A stretch of 64,000 bases of DNA from Meghimatium bilineatum (lineage: Eukaryota > Mollusca > Gastropoda > Stylommatophora > Philomycidae), in assembly GCA_034231615.1 (NCBI GenBank), contig CM067316.1:29689714-29753713 (forward strand). Direction: 5' to 3'. Within the stretch, counting starts at the first letter, position 1; every line of letters starts with the position of its first letter. This document shows positions 7,636 through 21,993 of the stretch, piece after piece. The position numbers were made by a program, and so were the translations under genes. A model generated the notes under the pieces. That model was not told the DNA's origin. It searched no databases and saw only the letters and a program-made list of their open reading frames with translations.

Positions 7636-9912
7636 TGTATTCTGGCCTGTTACACATGACTTCGTTGTTTTGCAGCTTAATAACTAAGAACACTGGCTAA
7701 TTATACACAAATTAGGTCTCTTGCTGTTTAGTACGTCAAAACTCCGTGTTCTGTGGCATATTACTCACAAATTGGGTGTACTGCAGCTTACTACACCAGA
7801 AATTGCAGTCTGGACACACGAATTTGGTGTATTCTCGCTTACTACGTTAGAACTCGGTGTATTCTGGCATATTACTCACAAGTTCATTGTTCTGAAGCTT
7901 ACTACTATTGAATTGAGTCTATTCTGGCCTATTATACATCATTTCGTTTTAATGCAGCATAATACGTCAGAATACTGTCGTATTACACACAAATTAGGTC
8001 TTGCTGTTTAGTACGTCAAAACTCAGTGTTTTGTGGCATATTACTCACAAATTGGGTGTACTGAAGCTTACTACATTTGAATTGAGTGTATTCTGGCCTG
8101 TTACACATGACTTCGTTGTTTTGCAGCTTAATAACCAAGAACACTTGCGAATTATACACAAATTAGGTCTCTTGCTGTTTAGTACGTCAGAACTCAGTGT
8201 TCTATGGCATATTACTGACAAATTGGGTGTACTGCAGCTTACTACACCAGAAATTGCAGTCTGGACACACGAATGTGGTGTATTCTAGCTTACTACGTTA
8301 GAACTCGGTGTATTCTGGCATATTACTCACAAGTTCATTGTTCTGAAGCTTACTACTATTGAATTTAGTCTATTCTGGCCTATTATACATCATTTCGTAG
8401 TAATGCAGCAAAATACGTCAGAATACTGTCGTATTACACACACATTAGGTCTTGCTGTTTAGTACGTCAAAACTGAGTGTTTTGTGGCATATTACTCACA
8501 AATTGGGTGTACTGAAGCTTACTACACTTGAATTGAGTGTATTCTGGCCTGTTACACATGACTTCGTTGTTATGCAGCTTAATAACTAAGAACACTGGCG
8601 AATTATACACAAATTAGGTCTCTTGCTGTTTAGTACGTCAAAACTCCGTGTTCTATGGCATATTACTCACAAATTGGGTGTACTGCAGCTTACTACACCA
8701 GAAATTGCAGTCTGGACACACGAATTGGGTGTATTCCAGTTTAGTACGCCAAAACTCGTTGTATTCTGGCATATTACTCACAAATTCATTGTACTGAAGC
8801 ATACTACACTAGAATTGAGTGTATTCTGGCCTGTTACACATGACTTCGTTGTTTTGCAGCTTAATAACTAAGAACACTGGCGAATTATACACAAATTAGG
8901 TCTCTTGCTGTTTAGTACGTCAAAACTCAGTGTTCTATGGCATATTACTGACAAATTGGGTGTACTGCAGCTTACTACACCAGAAATTGCAGTCTGGACA
9001 CTCGAATTTGGTGTATTCTCGCTTACTACGTTAGAACTCGGTGTATTCTGGCATATTACTCACAAGTTCATTGTTCTGAAGCTTACTACTATTGAATTGA
9101 GTCTATTCTGGCCTATTATACATCATTTCGTTGTATTTTAGCATAATACGTCAGAATACTGTCGTATTACACACAGATTAGGTCTTGCTGTTTAGTACGT
9201 CAAAACTCAGTTTTGTGGCATATTACTCACAAATTGGGTGTACTGAAGCTTACTACACTTGAATTGAGTGTATTCTGGCCTGTTACACATGACTTTGGTG
9301 TATTCTAGCTAACTACGTTAGAACTCGGTGTATTCTGTCATATTACTCACAAATTCCTTGTTTTGAAGCTTACTACACTTGAATTGAGTCTATTCTGGCC
9401 TATTATACATCATTTCATAGTAATGCAGCATAATACGTCAGAATACTGTCGTATTACACACAAATTAGGTCTTGCTGTTTAGTACGTCAAAACTCAGTGT
9501 TTTGTGGCATATTACTCACAAATTGGGTGTACTGAAGCTTACTACACTTGAATTGAATGTATTCTGGCCTGTTACACATGACTTCGTTGTTTTGCAGCTT
9601 AATAACTAAGAACACTGGCTAATTATACACAAATTAGGTCTCTTGCTGTTTAGTACGTCAAAACTCCGTGTTCTGTGGCATATTACTCATAAATTGGGTG
9701 TACTGCAGCTTACTACACCAGAAATTGCAGTCTGGACACACGAATTTGGTGTATTCTCGCTTACTACGTTAGAACTCGGTGTATTCTGGCATATTACTCA
9801 CAAGTTCATTGTTCTGAAGCTTACTACTATTGAATTGAGTCTATTCTGGCCTATTATACATCATTTCGTAGTAATGCTGCATAATACGTCAGAATACTGT
9901 CGTATTATAGAG
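7636..9912 (+). repeat. 2,277-bp super-repeat
   Basis: A starts at 7636, 8087, 8538 (5-mer), 8820, 9269 (A/D fusion) and 9558 (G/A fusion). A starts recur 2,277 bp later at 9913, 10364 and 10815. The same period appears in the right 8-kb copy (14913/17190, 15268/17545, 15719/17996, 16170/18447). The 8087 and 10364 A subunits have CAA where A usually has TAA, extending the open frame to 95 codons. Confidence 0.86.
9558..9912 (+). repeat. G/A-fusion unit (355 bp)
   Basis: After F, only 15 bp of G remain (9898-9912, TGTCGTATTATAGAG) before the next A, so most of G and all of H are missing. The next A reads GGCCTTTTATACATGAC. The other four copies, at 14913, 17190, 25432 and 32195 (353 bp, with TTTTACACATGAC), share the junction. 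All lie between 9.5 and 32.6 kb. Confidence 0.9.
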
Positions 9913-11262
9913 TGTATTCTGGCCTTTTATACATGACTTCGTTGTTTTGCAGCTTAATAACTAAGAACACTGGCGAATTATGCACAAATTAGGTCTCTTG
10001 CTGTTCAGTACGTCAAAACTCAGTGTTCTATGGCATATTACTCACAAATTGGGTGTACTGCAGCTTACTACACCAGAAATTGCAGTCTGGACACACGAAT
10101 TTGGTGCATTCTACCTTACTACGTTAGAACTCGGTGTATTCTGTCATATTACTCACAAGTTCATTGTTCTGAAGCTTACTACACTTGAATTGAGTCTATT
10201 CTGGCATATTATACATCATTTCGTTTTAATGCAGCATAATACGTCAGAATACTGTCGTATTACACACAAATTAGGTCTTGCTGTTTAGTACGTCAAAACT
10301 CAGTGTTTTGTGGCATATTACTCACAAATTGGGTGTACTGAAGCTTACTACATTTGAATTGAGTGTATTCTGGCCTGTTACACATGACTTCGTTGTTTTG
10401 CAGCTTAATAACCAAGAACACTGGCGAATTATACACAAATTAGGTCTCTTGCTGTTTAGTACGTCAGAACTCAGTGTTCTATGGCATATTACTGACAAAT
10501 TGGGTGTACTGCAGCTTACTACACCAGAAATTGCAGTCTGGACACACGAATGTGGTGTATTCTAGCTTACTACGTTAGAACTCGGTGTATTCTGGCATAT
10601 TACTCACAAGTTCATTGTTCTGAAGCTTACTACTATTGAATTTAGTCTATTCTGGCCTATTATACATCATTTCGTAGTAATGCAGCAAAATACGTCAGAA
10701 TACTGTCGTATTACACACACATTAGGTCTTGCTGTTTAGTACGTCAAAACTGAGTGTTTTGTGGCATATTACTCACAAATTGGGTGTACTGAAGCTTACT
10801 ACACTTGAATTGAGTGTATTCTGACTTGTTACACATGACTGTTGTTTTGCAGCTTAATAACTAAGAACACTGGCGAATTATACACAAATTAGGTCTCTTG
10901 CTGTTTAGTACGTCAAAACTCAGTGTTCTATTGCATATTACTCACAAATTGGGTGTACTGCAGCTTACTACACCAGAAATTGCAGTCTGGACACACGAAT
11001 TTGGTGTATTCTAGCTTACTACGTTAGAACTCGGTGTATTCTGGCATATTACTCACAAGTTCATTGTTCTGAAGCTTACTACACTTGAATTGAGTCTATT
11101 CTGGCCTATTATACATCATTTCGTAGTAATGCAGCATAATACGTCAGAATACTGTCGTATTACACACAAATTAGGTCTTGCTGTTTAGTACGTCAAAACT
11201 CAGTGTTTTGTGCATATTACTCACAAATTGGGTGTACTGAAGCTTACTACATTTGAATTGAG
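9913..11262 (+). repeat. Three 8-mer HORs (451, 451, 448 bp)
   Basis: A starts at 9913, 10364 and 10815. The first has TTGCTGTTCAGTACG in B and GGTGCATTCTACC in D, an allele pair also at 15268, 17545, 25787 and 32548. The last unit crosses the junction between the two 8-kb copies and ends with the TGTGCATATT H allele. Confidence 0.86.
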
Positions 11263-14200
11263 TGTATTCTGGCCTGTTACACATGACTTCGTTGTTTTGC
11301 TGCTTAATAACTAAGAACACTGGCGAATTATACACAAATTAGGTCTCTTGCTGTTTAGTACGTCAAAACTCAGTGTTCTATGTCATATTACTCACAAATT
11401 GGGTAAAGTTCAGCTTACTACACCAGAAATTGCAGTCTGGACACACGAATTTGGTGTATTCTAGCTTACTACGTTAGAACTCGGTGTATTCTGGCATATT
11501 ACTCACGTTCATTGTTCTGAAGCTTACTACACATGAATTGAGTCTATTCTGGCCTATTATACATCATTTCGTAGTAATGCAGCATAATACGTCAGAATAC
11601 TGTCGTATTACACACAAATTAGGTCTTGCTGTTTAGTACGTCAAAACTCAGTGTTTTGTGGCATATTACTCACAAATTGGGTGTACTGAAGCTTACTACA
11701 CTTCAATTGAGTCTATTCTGGCCTGTTACACATGACTTTGGTGTATTCTAGCTAACTACGTTAGAACTCGGTGTATTCTGTCATATTACTCACAAATTCA
11801 TTGTTCTGAAGCTTACTACACATGAATTGAGTCTATTCTGGCCTATTATACATCATTTCGTAGTAATGCAGCATAATACGTCAGAATACTGTCGTATTAC
11901 ACACAAATTAGGTCTTGCTGTTTAGTACGTCAAAACTCAGTGTTTTGTGGCATATTACTCACAAATTGGGTGTACTGAAGCTTACTACACTTGAATTGAG
12001 TGTATTCTGGCCTGTTACACATGACTTCGTTGTTTTGCAGCTTAATAACTAAGAACACTGGCGAATAATACACAAATTAGGTCTCTTGCTGTTTAGTACG
12101 TCAAAACTCATTGTTCTATTGCATATTACTCACAAATTGGGTGTACTGAAGCTTACTACACTTGAATTGAGTGTATTCTGACTTGTTACACATGACTCTT
12201 GTTTTGCAGCTTAATAACTAAGAACACTGGCGAATTATACACAAATTAGGTCTCTTGCTGTTTAGTACGTCAAAACTCAGTGTTCTATTGCATATTACTC
12301 ACAAATTGGGTGTACTGCAGCTTACTACACCAGAAATTGCAGTCTGGACACACGAATTTGGTGTATTCTAGCTTACTACGTTAGAACTCGGTGTATTCTG
12401 GCATATTACTCACAAGTTCATTGTTCTGAAGCTTACTACACTTGAATTGAGTCTATTCTGGCCTATTATACATCATTTCGTAGTAATGCAGCATAATACG
12501 TCAGAATACTGTCGTATTACACACATATTAGGTCTTGCTGTTTAGTACGTCAAAACTCAGTGTTTTGTGGCATATTACTCACAAATTGGGTGTACAAGCT
12601 TACTACACTTGAATTGAGTGTATTCTGACTTGTTACACATGACTGTTGTTTTGCAGCTTAATAACTAAGAACACTGGCGAATTATACACAAATTAGGTCT
12701 CTTGCTGTTTAGTACGTCAAAACTCCGTGTTCTATTGCATATTAATCACAAATTGGGTGTACTGCAGCTTACTACACCAGAAATTGCAGTCTGGACACAC
12801 GAATTGGGTGTATTCCAGTTTAGTACGCCAAAACTCGTTGTATTCTGGCATATTACTCACAAATTCATTGTACTGAAGCATACTACACTAGAATTGAGTG
12901 TATTCTGGCCTGTTACACATGACTTCGTTGTTTTGCAGCTTAATAACTAAGAACACTGGCGAATTATACACAAATTAGGTCTCTTGCTGTTTAGTACGTC
13001 AAAACTCAGTGTTCTATTGCATATTACTCACAAATTGGGTGTACTGCAGCTTACTACACCAGAAATTGCAGTCTGGACACACGAATTTGGTGTATTCTAG
13101 CTTACTACGTTAGAACTCGGTGTATTCTGGCATATTACTCACAAGTTCATTGTTCTGAAGCTTACTACACTTGAATTGTCTATTCTGGCCTATTATACAT
13201 CATTTCGTAGTAATGCAGCATAAAACGTCAGAATACTGTCGTATTACACACAAATTAGGTCTTGCTGTTTAGTACGTCAAAACTCAGTGTTTTGTGGTAT
13301 ATTACTCACAAATTGGGTGTACTGAAGCTTACTACACTTGAATTGAGTGTATTCTGACTTGTTACACATGACTGTTGTTTTGCAGCTTAATAACTAAGAA
13401 CACTGGCGAATTATACACAAATTAGGTCTCTTGCTGTTTAGTACGTCAAAACTCAGTGTTCTATTGCATATTACTCACAAATTGGGTGTACTGCAGCTTA
13501 CTACACCAGAAATTGCAGTCTGGACACACGAATTGGGTGTATTCCAGTTTAGTACGCCAAAACTCGTTGTATGGCATATCTCACAAATTCATTGTACTGA
13601 AGCTTACTACACTAGAGTGTATTCTGGCCTGTTACAGATGACTTCGTTGTTTTGCAGCTTAATAACTAAGAACACTGGCGAATTATACACAAATTAGGTC
13701 TCTTGCTGTTTAGTACGTCAAAACTCAGTGTTATATGGCATATTACTCACAAATTGGGTGTACTGCAGCTTACTACACCAGAAATTGCAGTCTGGACACA
13801 CGAATTTGGTGTATTCTCGCTTACTACGTTAGAACTCGGTGTATTCTGGCATATTACTCACAAGTTCATTGTTCTGAAACTTACTACACTTGAATTGAGT
13901 CTATTCTGGCCTATTATACATCATTTCGTAGTAATGCAGCATAATACGTCAGAATACTGTCGTATTACACACAAATTAGGTCCTGCTGTTTAGTACGTCA
14001 AAACTCAGTGTTCTATGGCATATTACTCACAAATTGGGTGTACTGCAGCTTACTACACCAGAAATTGCAGTCTGGACATACGAATTTGGTGTATTCTAGC
14101 TAACTACGTTAGAACTCGGTGTATTCTGGCATATTACTCACAAGTTCATTGTTCTGAAACTTACTACACTTGAATTGAGTCTATTCTGGCCTATTATACA

Positions 14201-17200
14201 TCATGTCGTAGTAATGCAGCATAATACGTCAGAATACTGTCGTATTACACACAAATTAGGTCCTGCTGTTTAGTACGTCAAAACTCAGTGTTTTGTGGCA
14301 TATTACTCACAAATTGGGTGTACTGAAGCTTACTACACTTGAATTAAGTGTATTCTGACTTGTTACACATGACTGTTGTTTTGCAGCTTAATAACTAAGA
14401 ACACTGGCGAATTATACACAAATTAGGTCTCTTGCTGTTTAGTACGTCAAAACTCAGTGTTCTATGGCATATTACTGACAAATTGGGTGTACTGCAGCTT
14501 ACTACACCAGAAATTGCAGTCTGGACACTCGAATTTGGTGTATTCTCGCTTACTACGTTAGAACTCGGTGTATTCTGGCATATTACTCACAAGTTCATTG
14601 TTCTGAAGCTTACTACTATTGAATTGAGTCTATTCTGGCCTATTATACATCATTTCGTTGTATTTTAGCATACGTCAGAATACTGTCGTATTACACACAG
14701 ATTAGGTCTTGCTGTTTAGTACGTCAAAACTCAGTTTTGTGGCATATTACTCACAAATTGGGTGTACTGAAGCTTACTACACTTGAATTGAGTGTATTCT
14801 GGCCTGTTACACATGACTTTGGTGTATTCTAGCTAACTACGTTAGAACTCGGTGTATTCTGTCATATTACTCACAAATTCCTTGTTTTGAAGCTTACTAC
14901 ACTTGAATTGAATGTATTCTGGCCTGTTACACATGACTTCGTTGTTTTGCAGCTTAATAACTAAGAACACTGGCTAATTATACACAAATTAGGTCTCTTG
15001 CTGTTTAGTACGTCAAAACTCCGTGTTCTGTGGCATATTACTCACAAATTGGGTGTACTGCAGCTTACTACACCAGAAATTGCAGTCTGGACACACGAAT
15101 TTGGTGTATTCTCGCTTACTACGTTAGAACTCGGTGTATTCTGGCATATTACTCACAAGTTCATTGTTCTGAAGCTTACTACTATTGAATTGAGTCTATT
15201 CTGGCCTATTATACATCATTTCGTAGTAATGCAGCATAATACGTCAGAATACTGTCGTATTATAGAGTGTATTCTGGCCTTTTATACATGACTTCGTTGT
15301 TTTGCAGCTTAATAACTAAGAACACTGGCGAATTATACACAAATTAGGTCTCTTGCTGTTCAGTACGTCAAAACTCAGTGTTCTATGGCATATTACTCAC
15401 AAATTGGGTGTACTGCAGCTTACTACACCAGAAATTGCAGTCTGGACACACGAATTTGGTGCATTCTACCTTACTACGTTAGAACTCGGTGTATTCTGTC
15501 ATATTACTCACAAGTTCATTGTTCTGAAGCTTACTACACTTGAATTGAGTCTATTCTGGCCTATTATACATCATTTCGTTTTAATGCAGCATAATACGTC
15601 AGAATACTGTCGTATTACACACAAATTAGGTCTTGCTGTTTAGTACGTCAAAACTCAGTGTTTTGTGGCATATTACTCACAAATTGGGTGTACTGAAGCT
15701 TACTACATTTGAATTGAGTGTATTCTGGCCTGTTACACATGACTTCGTTGTTTTGCAGCTTAATAACCAAGAACACTGGCGAATTATACACAAATTAGGT
15801 CTCTTGCTGTTTAGTACGTCAGAACTCAGTGTTCTATGGCATATTACTGACAAATTGGGTGTACTGCAGCTTACTACACCAGAAATTGCAGTCTGGACAC
15901 ACGAATGTGGTGTATTCTAGCTTACTACGTTAGAACTCGGTGTATTCTGGCATATTACTCACAAGTTCATTGTTCTGAAGCTTACTACTATTGAATTTAG
16001 TCTATTCTGGCCTATTATACATCATTTCGTAGTAATGCAGCAAAATACGTCAGAATACTGTCGTATTACACACACATTAGGTCTTGCTGTTTAGTACGTC
16101 AAAACTGAGTGTTTTGTGGCATATTACTCACAAATTGGGTGTACTGAAGCTTACTACACTTGAATTGAGTGTATTCTGGCCTGTTACACATGACTTCGTT
16201 GTTATGCAGCTTAATAACTAAGAACACTGGCGAATTATACACAAATTAGGTCTCTTGCTGTTTAGTACGTCAAAACTCCGTGTTCTATGGCATATTACTC
16301 ACAAATTGGGTGTACTGCAGCTTACTACACCAGAAATTGCAGTCTGGACACACGAATTGGGTGTATTCCAGTTTAGTACGCCAAAACTCGTTGTATTCTG
16401 GCATATTACTCACAAATTCATTGTACTGAAGCATACTACACTAGAATTGAGTGTATTCTGGCCTGTTACACATGACTTCGTTGTTTTGCAGCTTAATAAC
16501 TAAGAACACTGGCGAATTATACACAAATTAGGTCTCTTGCTGTTTAGTACGTCAAAACTCAGTGTTCTATGGCATATTACTGACAAATTGGGTGTACTGC
16601 AGCTTACTACACCAGAAATTGCAGTCTGGACACTCGAATTTGGTGTATTCTCGCTTACTACGTTAGAACTCGGTGTATTCTGGCATATTACTCACAAGTT
16701 CATTGTTCTGAAGCTTACTACTATTGAATTGAGTCTATTCTGGCCTATTATACATCATTTCGTTGTATTTTAGCATAATACGTCAGAATACTGTCGTATT
16801 ACACACAGATTAGGTCTTGCTGTTTAGTACGTCAAAACTCAGTTTTGTGGCATATTACTCACAAATTGGGTGTACTGAAGCTTACTACACTTGAATTGAG
16901 TGTATTCTGGCCTGTTACACATGACTTTGGTGTATTCTAGCTAACTACGTTAGAACTCGGTGTATTCTGTCATATTACTCACAAATTCCTTGTTTTGAAG
17001 CTTACTACACTTGAATTGAGTCTATTCTGGCCTATTATACATCATTTCATAGTAATGCAGCATAATACGTCAGAATACTGTCGTATTACACACAAATTAG
17101 GTCTTGCTGTTTAGTACGTCAAAACTCAGTGTTTTGTGGCATATTACTCACAAATTGGGTGTACTGAAGCTTACTACACTTGAATTGAATGTATTCTGGC

Positions 17201-18845
17201 CTGTTACACATGACTTCGTTGTTTTGCAGCTTAATAACTAAGAACACTGGCTAATTATACACAAATTAGGTCTCTTGCTGTTTAGTACGTCAAAACTCCG
17301 TGTTCTGTGGCATATTACTCATAAATTGGGTGTACTGCAGCTTACTACACCAGAAATTGCAGTCTGGACACACGAATTTGGTGTATTCTCGCTTACTACG
17401 TTAGAACTCGGTGTATTCTGGCATATTACTCACAAGTTCATTGTTCTGAAGCTTACTACTATTGAATTGAGTCTATTCTGGCCTATTATACATCATTTCG
17501 TAGTAATGCTGCATAATACGTCAGAATACTGTCGTATTATAGAGTGTATTCTGGCCTTTTATACATGACTTCGTTGTTTTGCAGCTTAATAACTAAGAAC
17601 ACTGGCGAATTATACACAAATTAGGTCTCTTGCTGTTCAGTACGTCAAAACTCAGTGTTCTATGGCATATTACTCACAAATTGGGTGTACTGCAGCTTAC
17701 TACACCAGAAATTGCAGTCTGGACACACGAATTTGGTGCATTCTACCTTACTACGTTAGAACTCGGTGTATTCTGTCATATTACTCACAAGTTCATTGTT
17801 CTGAAGCTTACTACACTTGAATTGAGTCTATTCTGGCATATTATACATCATTTCGTTTTAATGCAGCATAATACGTCAGAATACTGTCGTATTACACACA
17901 AATTAGGTCTTGCTGTTTAGTACGTCAAAACTCAGTGTTTTGTGGCATATTACTCACAAATTGGGTGTACTGAAGCTTACTACATTTGAATTGAGTGTAT
18001 TCTGGCCTGTTACACATGACTTCGTTGTTTTGCAGCTTAATAACCAAGAACACTGGCGAATTATACACAAATTAGGTCTCTTGCTGTTTAGTACGTCAGA
18101 ACTCAGTGTTCTATGGCATATTACTGACAAATTGGGTGTACTGCAGCTTACTACACCAGAAATTGCAGTCTGGACACACGAATGTGGTGTATTCTAGCTT
18201 ACTACGTTAGAACTCGGTGTATTCTGGCATATTACTCACAAGTTCATTGTTCTGAAGCTTACTACTATTGAATTTAGTCTATTCTGGCCTATTATACATC
18301 ATTTCGTAGTAATGCAGCAAAATACGTCAGAATACTGTCGTATTACACACACATTAGGTCTTGCTGTTTAGTACGTCAAAACTGAGTGTTTTGTGGCATA
18401 TTACTCACAAATTGGGTGTACTGAAGCTTACTACACTTGAATTGAGTGTATTCTGACTTGTTACACATGACTGTTGTTTTGCAGCTTAATAACTAAGAAC
18501 ACTGGCGAATTATACACAAATTAGGTCTCTTGCTGTTTAGTACGTCAAAACTCAGTGTTCTATTGCATATTACTCACAAATTGGGTGTACTGCAGCTTAC
18601 TACACCAGAAATTGCAGTCTGGACACACGAATTTGGTGTATTCTAGCTTACTACGTTAGAACTCGGTGTATTCTGGCATATTACTCACAAGTTCATTGTT
18701 CTGAAGCTTACTACACTTGAATTGAGTCTATTCTGGCCTATTATACATCATTTCGTAGTAATGCAGCATAATACGTCAGAATACTGTCGTATTACACACA
18801 AATTAGGTCTTGCTGTTTAGTACGTCAAAACTCAGTGTTTTGTGG
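11049..18845 (+). repeat. Segmental duplication of about 8 kb, right copy
   Basis: Subunit A starts in order: 11263, 11712 (A/D fusion), 12001, 12172, 12619, 12899, 13348, 13618, 14349, 14793 (fusion), 14913, 15268, 15719, 16170, 16452, 16901 (fusion), 17190, 17545, 17996 and 18447. The match to the left copy ends at about 18845, where H keeps TGTGGCATATT while 11213 has TGTGCATATT. The right copy lacks the 4167-5341 piece and holds two G/A-fusion units (14913 and 17190) against one in the left copy (9558). Confidence 0.88.
14913..17189 (+). repeat. 2,277-bp super-repeat, right 8-kb copy
   Basis: A starts at 14913 (G/A fusion, 355 bp), 15268, 15719, 16170 (5-mer), 16452 and 16901 (A/D fusion). 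It is followed by a partial second period, 17190-18846. The G/A-fusion unit at 14913 is the 355 bp missing from the left copy, where 7636 is a full 8-mer. Confidence 0.86.
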
Positions 18846-18895
18846 CATATTACTCACAAATTGGGTGTACTGAAGCTTACTACATTTGAATTGAG
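17190..18895 (+). repeat. Partial second period of the 2,277-bp super-repeat
   Basis: A starts at 17190 (G/A fusion), 17545, 17996 and 18447. It corresponds base for base in most places to 9558-11213 at an offset of 7,632, and to 25432-26697 at an offset of 8,242. Confidence 0.84.
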
Positions 18896-20077
18896 TGTAT
18901 TCTGGCCTGTTACACATGACTTCGTTGTTTTGCAGCTTAATAACCAAGAACACTGGCGAATTATACACAAATTAGGTCTCTTGCTGTTTAGTACGTCAGA
19001 ACTCAGTGTTCTATGGCATATTACTGACAAATTGGGTGTACTGCAGCTTACTACACCAGAAATTGCAGTCTGGACACACGAATGTGGTGTATTCTAGCTT
19101 ACTACGTTAGAACTCGGTGTATTCTGGCATATTACTCACAAGTTCATTGTTCTGAAGCTTACTACACTTCAATTGAGTCTATTCTGGCCTATTATACATC
19201 ATTTCGTTGTATTGCAGCATAATACGTCAGAATACTGTCGTATTACACACAGATCAGATCTTGCTGTTTAGTACGTCAAAACTCAGTGTTCTATTGCATA
19301 TTACTCACAAATTGGGTGTACTGCAGCTTACTACACCAGAAATTGCAGTCTGGACACACGAATTTGGTGTATTCTAGCTTACTACGTTAGAACTCGGTGT
19401 ATTCTGGCATATTACTCACAAGTTCATTGTTCTGAAGCTTACTACACTTGAATTGAGTCTATTCTGGCCTATTATACATCATTTCGTAGTAATGCAGCAT
19501 AATACGTCAGAATACTGTCGTATTACACACAAATTAGGTCTTGCTGTTTAGTACGTCAAAACTCAGTGTTTTGTGGCATATTAATCACAAATTGGGTGTA
19601 CTGAAGCTTACTACACTTGAATTGAGTGTATTCTGGCCTGTTACACATGACTTTGTTGTTTTGCAGCTTAATAACTAAGAACACTGGCTAATTATACACA
19701 AATTAGGTCTCTTGCTGTTTAGTACGTCAAAACTCAGTGTTCTGTGGCATATTACTCACAAATTGGGTGTACTGCAGCTTACTACACCAGAAATTGCAGT
19801 CTGGACACACGAATTTGGTGTATTCTAGCTTACTACGTTAGAACTCGGTGTATTCTACCATATTACTCACAAGTTCATTGTTCTGAAGCTTACTACACTT
19901 GAATTGAGTCTATTCTGGCCTATTATACATCATTTCGTAGTAATGCAGCATAATACGTCAGAATACTGTCGTATTACACACAAATTAGGTCTTGCTGTTT
20001 AGTACGTCAAAACTCAGTGTTTTGTGGCATATTACTCACAAATTGGGTGTACTGAAGCTTACTACACTTGAATTGAG
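18896..20077 (+). repeat. 13-mer (731 bp) plus 8-mer (451 bp)
   Basis: A starts at 18896 and 19627. The 13-mer combines the CAA-type A and the GAATGTGGTG D of the 2.28-kb block with an F-G' half (ACACTTCAATTG, CAGATCAGATC) from the 1632 family, so it is recombinant. The 19627 A subunit has GACTTTGTTG, the only such change I saw. Confidence 0.84.
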
Positions 20078-21993
20078 TGTATTCTGGCCTGTTACACATG
20101 ACTTCGTTGTTTTGCAGCTAAATAACTAAGAACACAGGCTAATTATACACAAATTAGGTCTCTTGCTGTTTAGTACGTCAAAACTCCGTGTTCTATGTCA
20201 TATTACTCACAAATTGGGTAAAGTTCAGCTTACTACACCAGAAATTGCAGTCTGGACACGAATTTGGTGTATTCTAGCTTACTACGTTAGAACTCGGTGT
20301 ATTCTGGCATATTACTCACAAGTTCATTGTTCTGAAGCTTACTACACTTCAATTGAGTCTATTCTGGCCTATTATACATCATTTCGTTGTATTGCAGCAT
20401 AATACGTCAGAATACTGTCGTATTACACACAGATCAGATCTTGCTGTTTAGTACGTCAAAACTCAGTGTTCTATTGCATATTACTCACAAATTGGGTGTA
20501 CTGCAGCTTACTACACCAGAAATTGCAGTCTGGACACACGAATTTGGTGTATTCTAGCTTACTACGTTAGAACTCGGTGTATTCTGGCATATTACTCACA
20601 AGTTCATTGTTCTGAAGCTTACTACACTTGAATTGAGTCTATTCTGGCCTATTATACATCATTTCGTAGTAATGCAGCATAATACGTCAGAATACTGTCG
20701 TATTACACACAAATTAGGTCTTGCTGTTTAGTACGTCAAAACTCAGTGTTTTGTGCATATTACTCACAAATTGGGTGTACTGAAGCTTACTACATTTGAA
20801 TTGAGTGTATTCTGGCCTGTTACACATGACTTCGTTGTTTTGCTGCTTAATAACTAAGAACACTGGCGAATTATACACAAATTAGGTCTCTTGCTGTTTA
20901 GTACGTCAAAACTCAGTGTTCTATGTCATATTACTCACAAATTGGGTAAAGTTCAGCTTACTACACCAGAAATTGCAGTCTGGACACACGAATTTGGTGT
21001 ATTCTAGCTTACTACGTTAGAACTCGGTGTATTCTGGCATATTACTCACGTTCATTGTTCTGAAGCTTACTACACATGAATTGAGTCTATTCTGGCCTAT
21101 TATACATCATTTCGTAGTAATGCAGCATAATACGTCAGAATACTGTCGTATTACACACAAATTAGGTCTTGCTGTTTAGTACGTCAAAACTCAGTGTTTT
21201 GTGGCATATTACTCACAAATTGGGTGTACTGAAGCTTACTACACTTCAATTGAGTCTATTCTGGCCTGTTACACATGACTTTGGTGTATTCTAGCTAACT
21301 ACGTTAGAACTCGGTGTATTCTGTCATATTACTCACAAATTCATTGTTCTGAAGCTTACTACACTTGAATTGAGTCTATTCTGGCCTATTATACATCATT
21401 TCATACTAATGCAGCATAATACGTCAGAATACTGTCGTATTACACACAAATTAGGTCTTGCTGTTTAGTACGTCAAAACTCAGTGTTTTGTGGCATATTA
21501 CTCACAAATTGGGTGTACTGAAGCTTACTACACTTGAATTGAGTGTATTCTGGCCTGTTACACATGACTTCGTTGTTTTGCAGCTTAATAACTAAGAACA
21601 CTGGCTAATTATACACAAATTAGGTCTCTTGCTGTTTAGTACGTCAAAACTCAGTGTTCTGTGGCATATTACTCACAAATTGGGTGTACTGCAGCTTACT
21701 ACACCAGAAATTGCAGTCTGGACACACGAATTTGGTGTATTCTAGCTTACTACATTAGAACTCGGTGTATTCTACCATATTACTCACAAGTTCATTGTTC
21801 TGAAGCTTACTACACTTGAATTGAGTCTATTCTGGCCTATTATACATCATTTCGTAGTAATGCAGCATAATACGTCAGAATACTGTCGTATTACACACAA
21901 ATTAGGTCTTGCTGTTTAGTACGTTAAACTCAGTGTTCTATTGCATATTACTCACAAATTGGGTGTACTGCAGCTTACTACACTTGAATTGAG
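20078..21993 (+). repeat. 13-mer, 8-mer, A/D fusion, 8-mer (728, 449, 289, 450 bp)
   Basis: A starts at 20078, 20806, 21255 (fusion) and 21544. From 20806 this parallels 2811-3548 at an offset of 17,995. F of the fusion unit has CATACTAATG, an allele shared with 43787, 45987, 51847 and 59216. The last unit has GTACGTTAAACTC in G, a 1-bp loss seen once. Confidence 0.84.

Larger units (their letters stand above)
2597..11048 (+). repeat. Segmental duplication of about 8 kb, left copy
   Basis: From about 2597 onward the sequence matches the region 8,452 bp downstream, including private markers: the GCGAATAATACAC at 3609 and 12061 and the subunit A starts 2811/11263, 3260/11712, 3549/12001 and 3720/12172. 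The offset changes to 7,277 after an extra 1,175-bp piece (4167-5341) and then to 7,632 after about 8.0 kb, where the right copy has 355 bp more. Noted substitutions are few, for example 4083 against 12535, 6522 against 13799 and 9979 against 17611. Confidence 0.88.
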
